Origin: an uncultured Prevotellaceae bacterium
Lineage (GTDB): Bacteria; Bacteroidota; Bacteroidia; Bacteroidales; Bacteroidaceae
Length of the DNA: 64,000 nucleotides
Reading direction: 5' to 3'
Assembly: GCA_902768105.1 (NCBI GenBank)
Contig: CACXJZ010000014.1
Coordinates: forward strand, 18,919-82,918
In this document: positions 57,953-64,000 of the stretch, piece by piece
Position numbering within the stretch: the first letter of the stretch is position 1
Layout of the letters: each line of letters begins with the position of its first letter
Made by a program: the position numbers and the translations under genes
Notes under the pieces: model-generated
Databases searched by the model: none
What the model was told of the DNA's origin: nothing
Seen by the model: the letters and a program-made list of their open reading frames with translations, nothing else

Positions 57953-60104
57953 TGCCCTTCTGCTCCAGCAGCTCACGCTCATTCTCCAACACCTGGTCGG
58001 CAGTGGCACCTGTCTCTGTCAGGTAACGCCTGAAGCACTTGACGGCCGTGTCAAGCTGCTCGCCTGCAAACCACAGACAAAAGCCCTGGTTCAGGAAGTC
58101 GTCAGCCATGCTCTCTGCCTCGGTCGTCAGACGCTCATACATGGGCAGCGCCTGCTCATACTTCCCTACGCCAGTCAGCGTCCAGGCCAGCACACGCAGC
58201 ACGTTCAGGTCGTCAGGAGCGTCGTAGTACAGCCGGAACAGACACTGCTGGGCCTCGTCATACTGCCCCACGTTGGTCAGGCAGACAGCACGGTTCAGCT
58301 CGTAGCTCACCTTCGACGGGTTAGCCTCAATCAGTTGGTCGTAAGCCTTGATGGCCTCGTCATATTGCTTCAGCGCAAAGAGCATACGTGCCCGTCCGTT
58401 CTGGGCTTTCTCACTGTCTGGTCTCTGCATCAAGGCCTTTTCATAACACGCTAAGACAAACTCGTGTTTTGCTTGCTCGTTCATGGGACTGATTTGCGAC
58501 TGCGTGGTGGCCATCACCATCCAGTAGGTATAGCCATGCTGCTCCTCGCTGTAGTTTTTCAGCAGACGGTCCTCGTCCTTGTATCGCTTCTGACGGAGCA
58601 GCATCGAGGCCACCTTGTCGAAGCTCCGTTCCATGGGTGTGCCCTTGAACAGCGGTGAGGCAAAGAACAGCACGTGTCCCAGCTCGTCGCCTGTCTGGAA
58701 GGGATGGTCAAACTGCCCTGCATGGGGGAACAGACGGAAGAAGCGGTAGATGTCCTGCAGGTACATACGTCGTATGTATGTCGGTGTGTGTATCTCTTCC
58801 TCAGGCACCTCGCCCATCGTCGCCTCACCGTTCTCCAGCATCTCGCGCAGGCTCTGCGGCACACGCTCCAGCACCTGACTGAAGGCAAAGACAAACGAGT
58901 ACTTGTCGCTGTCACAGAAGGGGCCCGTCTTCAGCAGTTGCTGCAGGAAACGGTTGGCCTTCAGGCGCTGCATGGTCTCCACCACCTCGGGGTGATACAT
59001 CGTGAAGGGAGTAAACCAGTTGCTGATCTGGTGGAAGAAGGGGAAACGCTTCATCTGCGAGAAGCCACCGAAGTAGATGTCGGAGCCTTGCTTCTGCATA
59101 TCGACCATCTTACGGAACGACTCTTCCACCTTCTCCATGCGCTCGTCGTCGGCCTCTGGGTGCAGGATGTCCTCCAACGGGTCTTCCTCCACCTCCTCAA
59201 TGCCGTTGCGCGTGATGCGGAAGTTGTTATGCTGCAGCAGGTCAGGCATAATCTCCGACTGTATCTTCCGGTTGTCGCTCTCCGCGTTCACCGTATAAAT
59301 CATCTGTATCTGCAGCTCAGCCAGCTCCTGCTGCACCTGCGGGTCCTCGGTCAGCTCGCTGACCAGCTGACGCTCCTCGGGGAACACGCTCGAAAGCGTG
59401 TAGTTCCTGCCCAGCACCCAGCCCACCAGTGCCCTCTGGCGCACCCGCTCGTCAGTAGACTGCCGATAGACGCGCAGCAGCGTACGGAACTTCACGAAGT
59501 CAAACGTATTGATGAGCGCCAGGGTGACGGCCGATACCAGCAGCTGCTGGTCACGACTGTCAATGGTAGGCGACAGCAACATCTCCTCAATGGCATCACC
59601 CATCGCATCGCTCCACTGGCCCGACGTCCAAAGGTAGTCAAACAGCAGACTCATCTGTCCGTGATGCTGGCCATACAACGTTACGAGCTGCTCCTCCTGC
59701 TTGTTCTGCGGAGCCAGCTCCACCATCGCCACGTCGCTGACAAAGGTCTCCATCTCCTGGCGCACGCTAAGCACAGAGAACTCTCTCGACTTCAAGATCA
59801 GGTTCGAGTAAGTGGTTGATACAAAGGGCGAACTGCCTATCCTTCTCCATAGCGACGTGTTCGCATAGAGCCGGTATGTCCTGTGCAGCAGCAGGTCGTA
59901 GTTCTCCTTCAGCTGCGGGTCTTTATAGCCATGACGCCAGTAGTGCGTCATCGTCTGGTATTCCGCCATCAGCGCATCCATCTCTGCCTCTGCCTGCGGT
60001 CGAGGCCAGGAGGCAAAGAAGTTATGGAGCTCCGTCAGAGCCCTACCCGTATTGCGTCGTGCCAGCTGCGCCAGCACTCTTTTCAGTCCTTCATTCCGTT
60101 CCAT
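57906..60104 (-). CDS. Cytoplasmic TPR protein
   Basis: 732 residues without signal peptide or membrane helix. The first 500 residues are helical with no clear motif, including LHNFFASWPRPQAEAEMDALM and an acidic stretch (EEVEEDPLEDILHPEADDE). C-terminal TPRs run from about 545 to 690 (ARMLFALKQYDEAIKAYDQLIEANP). Function unknown; it is a conserved type in Prevotella and Bacteroides. The -7 box of its promoter lies four bases before the ATG, so the message is probably leaderless. That promoter is the end of a tandem promoter-repeat array. Confidence 0.82.
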   Translation of the reverse strand: MERNEGLKRVLAQLARRNTGRALTELHNFFASWPRPQAEAEMDALMAEYQTMTHYWRHGYKDPQLKENYDLLLHRTYRLYANTSLWRRIGSSPFVSTTYSNLILKSREFSVLSVRQEMETFVSDVAMVELAPQNKQEEQLVTLYGQHHGQMSLLFDYLWTSGQWSDAMGDAIEEMLLSPTIDSRDQQLLVSAVTLALINTFDFVKFRTLLRVYRQSTDERVRQRALVGWVLGRNYTLSSVFPEERQLVSELTEDPQVQQELAELQIQMIYTVNAESDNRKIQSEIMPDLLQHNNFRITRNGIEEVEEDPLEDILHPEADDERMEKVEESFRKMVDMQKQGSDIYFGGFSQMKRFPFFHQISNWFTPFTMYHPEVVETMQRLKANRFLQQLLKTGPFCDSDKYSFVFAFSQVLERVPQSLREMLENGEATMGEVPEEEIHTPTYIRRMYLQDIYRFFRLFPHAGQFDHPFQTGDELGHVLFFASPLFKGTPMERSFDKVASMLLRQKRYKDEDRLLKNYSEEQHGYTYWMVMATTQSQISPMNEQAKHEFVLACYEKALMQRPDSEKAQNGRARMLFALKQYDEAIKAYDQLIEANPSKVSYELNRAVCLTNVGQYDEAQQCLFRLYYDAPDDLNVLRVLAWTLTGVGKYEQALPMYERLTTEAESMADDFLNQGFCLWFAGEQLDTAVKCFRRYLTETGATADQVLENERELLEQKGITDPEVQMMLDAISA

Positions 60105-60108
60105 TTTG

Positions 60109-60268
60109 CAAAGATACGAATAAGCGAATATAATACAAAATAAATCGCGATTTATTTTTATTGTTGAGCGAAAGTATCTTCGACCGTCAGGTCAAAATTA
60201 CGAATAAGTGATGACAATACAAAATAAATATCGAAGTTTTTATTTTTATTGTCGAAAACAAAAAGTAG
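60109..60268 (-). repeat. Left promoter-repeat array (two units, pointing left)
   Basis: Two units of about 84 bp on the minus strand. Each has a palindrome core (AAATAAATCGCGATTTATTT in the unit nearest the gene), a TTTG, a 19-base spacer and a -7 box. The boxes are TATCTTTG (60109-60116, TTTG 60136-60139) and TAATTTTG (60193-60200, TTTG 60220-60223). The first drives the TPR gene. Confidence 0.85.
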
Positions 60269-60323
60269 GAAATTCCCCACGAAACTATAGGGAATTCCAC
60301 CTTTTTTTGATAGCAAAAAGAAG

Positions 60324-60331
60324 TATCTTTG
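60324..60331 (+). promoter_or_regulatory. -7 box of the DKNYY gene
   Basis: TATCTTTG 32 bases before the ATG. A TTTG at 60306-60309 is too close for the usual spacing. Confidence 0.6.
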
Positions 60332-60363
60332 CACTATCAGAATCATTCTAAAATTTTACGATT

Positions 60364-60834
60364 ATGAAACAGACAACTTTATTATTCAAGTCATTGGCGA
60401 TCATCGCCATGATGACATGGACCACGACCAGCCATGCCCAGACCTACGTAGAGAACTACGGACAGATTTACTACAACCAGCCCTACGGCTATCCGCAGAT
60501 GGGACATCCTGGCGCACGCAACGGCTATTACAAGACACAGTTCCACGTCTATTTCGGCAACAGGGAGATAGACGCCATCCCATCCAACTTCGTCGTCCTG
60601 GGTGGTGGCTATGCCAAGGATGCCGTCAGCGTCTTCTATTTCGGCAGCAAACTAGGCGGCTGTTCACCCTCCTCTTTCCAGGTGCTGCAGGGAGGCTACG
60701 CCAAGGATCGCTCCGGCGTCTATTACTGCGGCTACAGGGTGGAAGGCGCCTATCCCTCATCGTTCCGATACTCCGGCAACGGCTATGGCGAAGATGCCTA
60801 CCACGTCTTCTACATGGGCCAGATGCTAAGGTAA
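60364..60834 (+). CDS. Secreted DKNYY-type repeat protein
   Basis: 156 residues. Signal peptide (LAIIAMMTWTTTSHAQ), a Y/N/Q/P-rich stretch (28-55), then three repeats of about 24-28 residues. The pattern is FYFGSKLGGCSPSSFQVLQGGYAKD, which matches the DKNYY repeat family. Function of the family is unknown; probably a surface or periplasmic repeat protein. It lies alone between two outward-pointing promoter-repeat arrays, as if it were the cargo of a small cassette. Confidence 0.82.
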   Translation: MKQTTLLFKSLAIIAMMTWTTTSHAQTYVENYGQIYYNQPYGYPQMGHPGARNGYYKTQFHVYFGNREIDAIPSNFVVLGGGYAKDAVSVFYFGSKLGGCSPSSFQVLQGGYAKDRSGVYYCGYRVEGAYPSSFRYSGNGYGEDAYHVFYMGQMLR

Positions 60835-60897
60835 ACAAGAGGGTGTGATTTTTATACGGAAAAAGTGAGAAATCATTTGCGTTTTCACTAAATATTT

Positions 60898-61074
60898 CGT
60901 ATCCTTGACTTCGTCCAAGATACTTTCGCTCGAAACTAAAAATAAATCTCGATTTATTTTGTAGTTTGCTCACTTATCCGTATCTTTGACTTCGTCGAAA
61001 ATACTTTCGTTCGACAATAAAAATAAAAAAAATAACTTTTTATTTTGTATTGTGCTCACTTATCCGTATCTTTG
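60898..61074 (+). repeat. Right promoter-repeat array (two units plus a partial, pointing right)
   Basis: Units 60898-60978 and 60979-61064, then a terminal CGTATCTTTG. Full promoters: TTTG 60958-60961 with TATCTTTG 60981-60988, and TTTG 61044-61047 with TATCTTTG 61067-61074, both with 19-base spacers. Roughly the inverse of the array at 60109-60268. Confidence 0.85.
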
Positions 61075-61079
61075 CATCA

Positions 61080-61275
61080 GATAAAGAAAAGGCCATGAAT
61101 CAGGCTATGAAAAGGGAGGGCAAAACGTATTAGGAATTCCCCGCCCGTGAAACGGCAGTTCCTCCCTACGATCGCCGCTCTCCAACCCTTCAAAACGGCA
61201 CCTTCGTCCCTACAACTCGGCACTTATCCAATAGAAAAACGGCACTTCTCCGCAGAGAAGCGCCGTCTTTCGTTC
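61080..61275 (+). ncRNA. Candidate orphan transcript downstream of the right array
   Basis: A consensus promoter ends at 61074. No gene follows, only an 11-codon frame starting at 61094 (MNQAMKREGKTY). A strong hairpin with a T-rich tail lies at 61239-61270 (ACGGCACTTCTC pairs with GAGAAGCGCCGT). The intervening sequence repeats AACGGCA followed by TCCCTAC-like strings. A small RNA of about 190 bases is plausible but unproven. Confidence 0.45.
61239..61270 (+). terminator. Terminator-like hairpin of the orphan transcript
   Basis: ACGGC-A-CTTCTC pairs with GAGAAG-C-GCCGT around CGCA, followed by CTTTCGTTCTT. Confidence 0.7.
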
Positions 61276-61321
61276 TTATTATGGGCTCAGGGGCTTGAGT
61301 AACTCATTCCGTGACTCCTAC

Positions 61322-61744
61322 TCATATCTGTTTGAATTGTTCCCAAAGTCCGTCTTTCAGGGTAGAATAATCGAAAGTGCCCGTTTCATTATATATTGAT
61401 ATAATTCCATCCACACCTTCTTCAAATTCTTCCTTTGTTTTACATTGCCTAAACAGGCGCAGGCATTCTTCATTAAACGACATCATTAATTCCTGTTTAT
61501 CCCCCTTGTTTGGTTTATTTTGTATTGGTTTAACATGGGATGTAGAAGGCCTCTTTTTGTTTCCATGTTTTGTTTGATTCCTATAGGATTTCTCTTGCTC
61601 GGACTCATCCTCTTCTGTAATAAAGTAGTAGAGTTTTTCCACATTATTGCACATTCCCCATATTTTGAAAAAAAGGATAATATTGAGAACACCCCATACA
61701 AAAATAATAATGTAAATAATAATTGCAATTGTGTCGTTACTCAT
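61322..61744 (-). CDS. Small membrane protein, related to the neighbour at 61875
   Basis: 140 residues. It has one N-terminal transmembrane helix (about 6-27: IIIYIIIFVWGVLNIILFFKIWGM). A basic, lysine/asparagine-rich middle (50-80) and a helical acidic C-terminus (85-140, LRLFRQCKTKEEFEEGVDGI) follow. The helix and following CNNVEKL match WGILEIILFFKVWGMTNDV in the next gene, so the two share a module. No known family. The region is AT-rich. Confidence 0.65.
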   Translation of the reverse strand: MSNDTIAIIIYIIIFVWGVLNIILFFKIWGMCNNVEKLYYFITEEDESEQEKSYRNQTKHGNKKRPSTSHVKPIQNKPNKGDKQELMMSFNEECLRLFRQCKTKEEFEEGVDGIISIYNETGTFDYSTLKDGLWEQFKQI

Positions 61745-61874
61745 AATAGTAGTATTTTAAGTTTGTTTATTATTCTGTTCGAAAGTGGTAACACTAGGAC
61801 ACTTCATTCAATGTGTTACATATATTATGCACTTATTTATTTGATTTAGACTCATCCCTGTGTTCCATCATAGT

Positions 61875-62465
61875 TTATTCACCAGGCCCTTTGGCATCAG
61901 TATTAGTCTCAACTTCGACAGTTAGGTCTTCTTCCACAAATAACTTATAATAATCGTTGAAAGTTTCCATACGCTGAATATAGACGGGCAATGTCTCACC
62001 TATCTTCTCATATTGTTTTTGAAGGTTGTCAACATAGGGGCGAACAGACTTCTTGAGGTTCCTCTCCCTAAAACTAACCCATTGATCATTACCTTTTTCG
62101 TCTTTCTCATAACCCTCTGTCTGCAATTCACCGTAGCCATGCTCAACATTGTCGATAAAGTTCTTCAATAATGTACGCTTTACATTCTCCGTATTGCCAA
62201 GAACAAGATTCCTCCTTAGATATCTTGCCATCTGTCCTTTCGACTCAAATACCGTTTCGTTGAAATGATCTTTCTTCAACGCACTTACGTCATTTGTCAT
62301 ACCCCAGACCTTGAAGAAAAGGATAATCTCAAGAATTCCCCATACAATCATAATGAGTCCGATGAACGTCAGCCAACCGGAAAATTCTGGTTCACCATAA
62401 CGACCTGCTGCAAAGCTGCTAATGGAAAATGCAGCACAGACAAAAAACAAAATGCTTCTTTTCAT
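61875..62465 (-). CDS. Membrane protein with signal-like N-terminus, related to 61322
   Basis: 196 residues from the ATG at 62465. A signal or first helix (MKRSILFFVCAAFSISSFAAG) is followed by a second helix (about 30-52, WLTFIGLIMIVWGILEIILFFKVWGM). The rest is a charged helical cytoplasmic-type domain (55-196: ETVFESKGQMARYLRRNLVLG). The second helix and following residues closely match the helix of the 61322 protein. An upstream ATG in frame has poor context and was not used. Unknown function; probably a recent duplication in an accessory region. Confidence 0.65.
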   Translation of the reverse strand: MKRSILFFVCAAFSISSFAAGRYGEPEFSGWLTFIGLIMIVWGILEIILFFKVWGMTNDVSALKKDHFNETVFESKGQMARYLRRNLVLGNTENVKRTLLKNFIDNVEHGYGELQTEGYEKDEKGNDQWVSFRERNLKKSVRPYVDNLQKQYEKIGETLPVYIQRMETFNDYYKLFVEEDLTVEVETNTDAKGPGE

Positions 62466-62543
62466 AACTATAGTATTTAAAATTACACAACAATTCTTTG
62501 AAAATAAGACAAAAAGAAAACGTGGACAATTTACTTCGCTTAC

Positions 62544-62665
62544 GTAATCTGAGGTATCGGCAAACACCCATGTTTCTTAAACGAGTAAATGCCCACGCCG
62601 AACGACGTGAACAATCTACTTCAGTTCTTGAAACATTCTGTCAATTTTGCCGATTTTCAGATTAC
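62544..62665. mobile_element. MITE-like segment with 20-base inverted termini
   Basis: GTAATCTGA-ggt-ATCGGCAAA (62544-62564) is nearly the inverse of TTTGCCGAT-ttt-CAGATTAC (62646-62665). The 81 bases between carry no gene I can support. It lies in the 308-base gap between the 61875 gene and the HEPN gene. It may be a miniature or remnant insertion element; no target-site duplication is clear. Confidence 0.45.
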
Positions 62666-62773
62666 AAGAATCAAAAGCGGACGTCCATCCTTATGTCTGT
62701 GTTTGTTATCTCAGCCCATAGGCACTTATCGTTTTAGAGGGTTATACATTATCTTATTTATACAATAGTTTTT

Positions 62774-63169
62774 TCACTTATTGGGGAAGAGTTGTTCCAT
62801 GAAGAAATTAATGGCTTTCTTCAGTGGTTCGAGATCGTTCTTGATGATACTGAAGACTTCCTCTGCATCTATATCGAAATAGTGATGGGCAATGATGTCT
62901 CTAGCTCCCATAACTTTTTTCCAGTCTATGGAAGGATAGGTAGGCAGCAATTTCTTGTCAGTTTGTTTATCAAGCGTCTTAACACTTTCTCCTAAGGCGA
63001 TGATAACCATACAAGCAGCATCTAACTTTTCCATTCCCCAAGGAGAGAGTAGAAAGTCATCTACAGAATGGACTTGTACATTTCGTTCTTCCAATCTGTT
63101 GATGGCAATTTTTATGTTATTGAGGGTCTCATAGACCATTGCCATTTTATCAGTAGACTCTAACTCCAT
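62774..63169 (-). CDS. HEPN-domain toxin (HepT type) of an MNT/HEPN pair
   Basis: 131 residues, helical, soluble. The HEPN RNase motif RX4HXY appears as RDIIAHHY (near 92-99, in KVMGARDIIAHHYFDID). It also has MVIIALGESVKTLD, typical of DUF86/HepT. HepT toxins cut RNA and are silenced when the partner MNT enzyme adds AMP to the HEPN tyrosine. Its start overlaps the end of the MNT gene by 20 bases, so the two are translated together. The antitoxin comes first, the usual order. Confidence 0.9.
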   Translation of the reverse strand: MELESTDKMAMVYETLNNIKIAINRLEERNVQVHSVDDFLLSPWGMEKLDAACMVIIALGESVKTLDKQTDKKLLPTYPSIDWKKVMGARDIIAHHYFDIDAEEVFSIIKNDLEPLKKAINFFMEQLFPNK

Positions 63170-63443
63170 ATTTCAGTATTTGCTGTTTAAACAATTGATT
63201 CATATTATCCCTTAGGCGGACAACATCTACAGGACAGCCTAATAGTTCTTCAAGATAGACCTTCACACCAGCCCGATTGAACAGGTTGGGCTTCATCTCT
63301 ACACACACATCGACATCGCTGTCCTCCTTTTGTTCGTTTCTTGCAACTGAACCAAAAAGAAGCATCGAACTCACCCCATAGTGCTCACTGAGGTACTCAC
63401 GGGATGACTGTAGCTTTTCTATTGTCTGTGCTCTGTCTAACAT
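63150..63443 (-). CDS. MNT-type nucleotidyltransferase antitoxin (MntA type)
   Basis: 97 residues from the ATG at 63443; a longer frame would run into the promoter. The minimal nucleotidyltransferase motif is LLFGSVARNEQKEDSDVDVCVE (G-S-x3-R then D-x-D, near 30-50), with the third acidic residue in CPVDVVRL. It should transfer AMP to the HEPN toxin tyrosine. It has its own -7 box at 63478. Confidence 0.92.
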   Translation of the reverse strand: MLDRAQTIEKLQSSREYLSEHYGVSSMLLFGSVARNEQKEDSDVDVCVEMKPNLFNRAGVKVYLEELLGCPVDVVRLRDNMNQLFKQQILKYGVRVY

Positions 63444-63477
63444 AAGCGTATGATGTTTGTTTGCAAACTTCTGCGTG

Positions 63478-63485
63478 CAAATATA
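63478..63485 (-). promoter_or_regulatory. -7 box of the MNT/HEPN operon
   Basis: Minus strand TATATTTG, about 34 bases before the ATG at 63443. A CTTG in place of TTTG lies near 63506-63509. Confidence 0.6.
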
Positions 63486-63639
63486 CAAAATGATTTCGAT
63501 AATGACAAGAAAAATGGCATTATTTTATGATAACGGCGTAAATAAACGCGATGATGTATCCGTTGTAACACGAACGTTTCTGGGAGGGGATGAAGAGATA
63601 GGTGCCATGAAAGGAATGGATAGGTACGACCTTTCTATC

Positions 63640-63703
63640 GTTTGCGTACGCGCAAACGACCATTCGCGTACGCGCAAACAACCGTTTGCGTAGGCGCAAA
63701 AGC
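63640..63703. repeat. Three-unit 22-base palindromic array
   Basis: Units at 63640-63661, 63662-63683 and 63684-63703, each built on TTTGCGTACGCGCAAA or a close variant and spaced exactly 22 bases. A minus strand -7 box (TATCTTTG, 63725-63732) lies just upstream, so a leftward transcript would carry three hairpins. The rest of 63444-63768 holds no gene I can support. Confidence 0.8.
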
Positions 63704-63768
63704 TAAACGCAAAAACGACAAGGGCAAAGATATTTCTTGAATATACCGAGTAAGCAGCCGTGTAAGGC

Positions 63769-64000
63769 TCACTTCAGCTCTATGACGTCGCTGGGGGTCT
63801 TGCGCTTCAGGACGTCGAGCTGGAAGTCGGTGCCGGGGGCGATGCCGTAGGAGCGGAGAATGGCCTCGACGGTCTTTCGAGCCAGCTCGGGATGGTTGTT
63901 TTCCTCGCTGAGGTGGCAGAGCCAGACGTGCTGCAGGGCGCAGGTGGCGTTGTTGGCTAGGGCTTCGCCGCACGACTTGTTGCTCAGGTGTCCGATGCCG
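63769..64000 (-). CDS. MBL-fold hydrolase of the YycJ/VicX family (C-terminal end only)
   Basis: The last 77 residues are visible; the rest lies beyond the right edge. GHLSNKSCGEAL, then LQHVWLCHLSEENNHPELARKTVEAIL, is the C-terminal signature of YycJ/VicX-type metallo-beta-lactamase-fold nucleases, with the histidines of HVWLCHLSEENNH near the metal site. The stop is at 63769-63771. Confidence 0.85.
   Translation of the reverse strand, partial: GIGHLSNKSCGEALANNATCALQHVWLCHLSEENNHPELARKTVEAILRSYGIAPGTDFQLDVLKRKTPSDVIELK

Noticed and set aside
58674-59819. A 381-codon plus strand frame opposite the 57906-60104 gene
   Set aside because: Shadow frame rich in L, H and Q with no motif; the minus strand gene has a promoter and TPRs.
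62498-62737. A small plus strand gene of 79 codons
   Set aside because: It spans the MITE-like inverted termini and has no recognisable domain or promoter; at best a decayed remnant.
63640-63703. CRISPR array
   Set aside because: Units are directly adjacent 22-base palindromes without unique spacers, and no cas genes are present.

Overview
The window looks like chromosome of a Prevotella-like member of the Bacteroidota. Three observations support this. Nearly every transcription unit is preceded by the Bacteroidota -7 box TAnnTTTG, often with a TTTG about 19 bases upstream, and Shine-Dalgarno sequences are absent. The gene content is typical of the phylum: bat aerotolerance operon, DUF4494, DUF4861, GldB-like lipoprotein, S9B dipeptidyl peptidase, a giant propeller/AraC regulator and a DKNYY protein. 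There is no prophage, CRISPR array, rRNA or complete insertion sequence. One tRNA (Arg-ACG) is present.

Layout. 1-7.8 kb (minus): a bat operon of moxR, a DUF58 gene, an unnamed membrane protein gene, batA, batB fused to batC, and batD fused to batE (running off the left edge), led by a promoter with two dyads. 7.9-11.6 kb (minus): ftsY, rimO, a small HU and a membrane-anchored HU-LysM protein. 12-13 kb: a secreted hypothetical protein and tRNA-Arg. 13-21.2 kb (mostly minus): nfeD, an SPFH protein, dapA and an araC-type regulator; truA with a DMT transporter, divergent from an EFR1 flavodoxin/ferredoxin; then a transmembrane pseudokinase, DUF4494 and a PLP-binding protein. 21.4-28.8 kb (plus): an aminotransferase, an ABC-type permease, two tandem acyl-CoA synthetases and a disrupted glutamate dehydrogenase gene.

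29-34.6 kb (minus): OmpA-like protein, DUF4861 protein, DPP-IV and GldB-like lipoprotein. 34.7-36 kb: a second DUF4861 gene. 36.2-39.8 kb (minus): SPOR lipoprotein, ruvX, def and a TPR protein. 40-40.8 kb: a three-gene YtxH/DUF1469 membrane cluster. 40.9-43.5 kb (minus): lipoprotein, murB and an MBL hydrolase. 43.6-49.8 kb: pheS, an MFS transporter, a BadF-type kinase, an MscS channel and an outer-membrane barrel. 50-58 kb (plus): kdsA, kdsD, a propeller/AraC regulator whose kinase and receiver parts look dead, a phospholipase D-like protein and an acyltransferase. 58-64 kb is more accessory: a TPR protein, DKNYY protein, two related small membrane proteins, an MNT/HEPN toxin-antitoxin pair and the end of a YycJ-type hydrolase.

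The most unusual content is a set of short repeat families woven through this core genome. They include promoter-bearing units of about 84 bp with a central palindrome, in outward-pointing tandem arrays flanking the DKNYY gene; GGGGAGG palindromic elements, two of them in frame inside rimO and a TPR gene; GAAGAGT-type heptad arrays that supply start codons, stop codons and part of a signal peptide; CCTAGG arrays; and a three-unit palindromic array beside the toxin-antitoxin genes. All calls come from reading the sequence; no database search was run.
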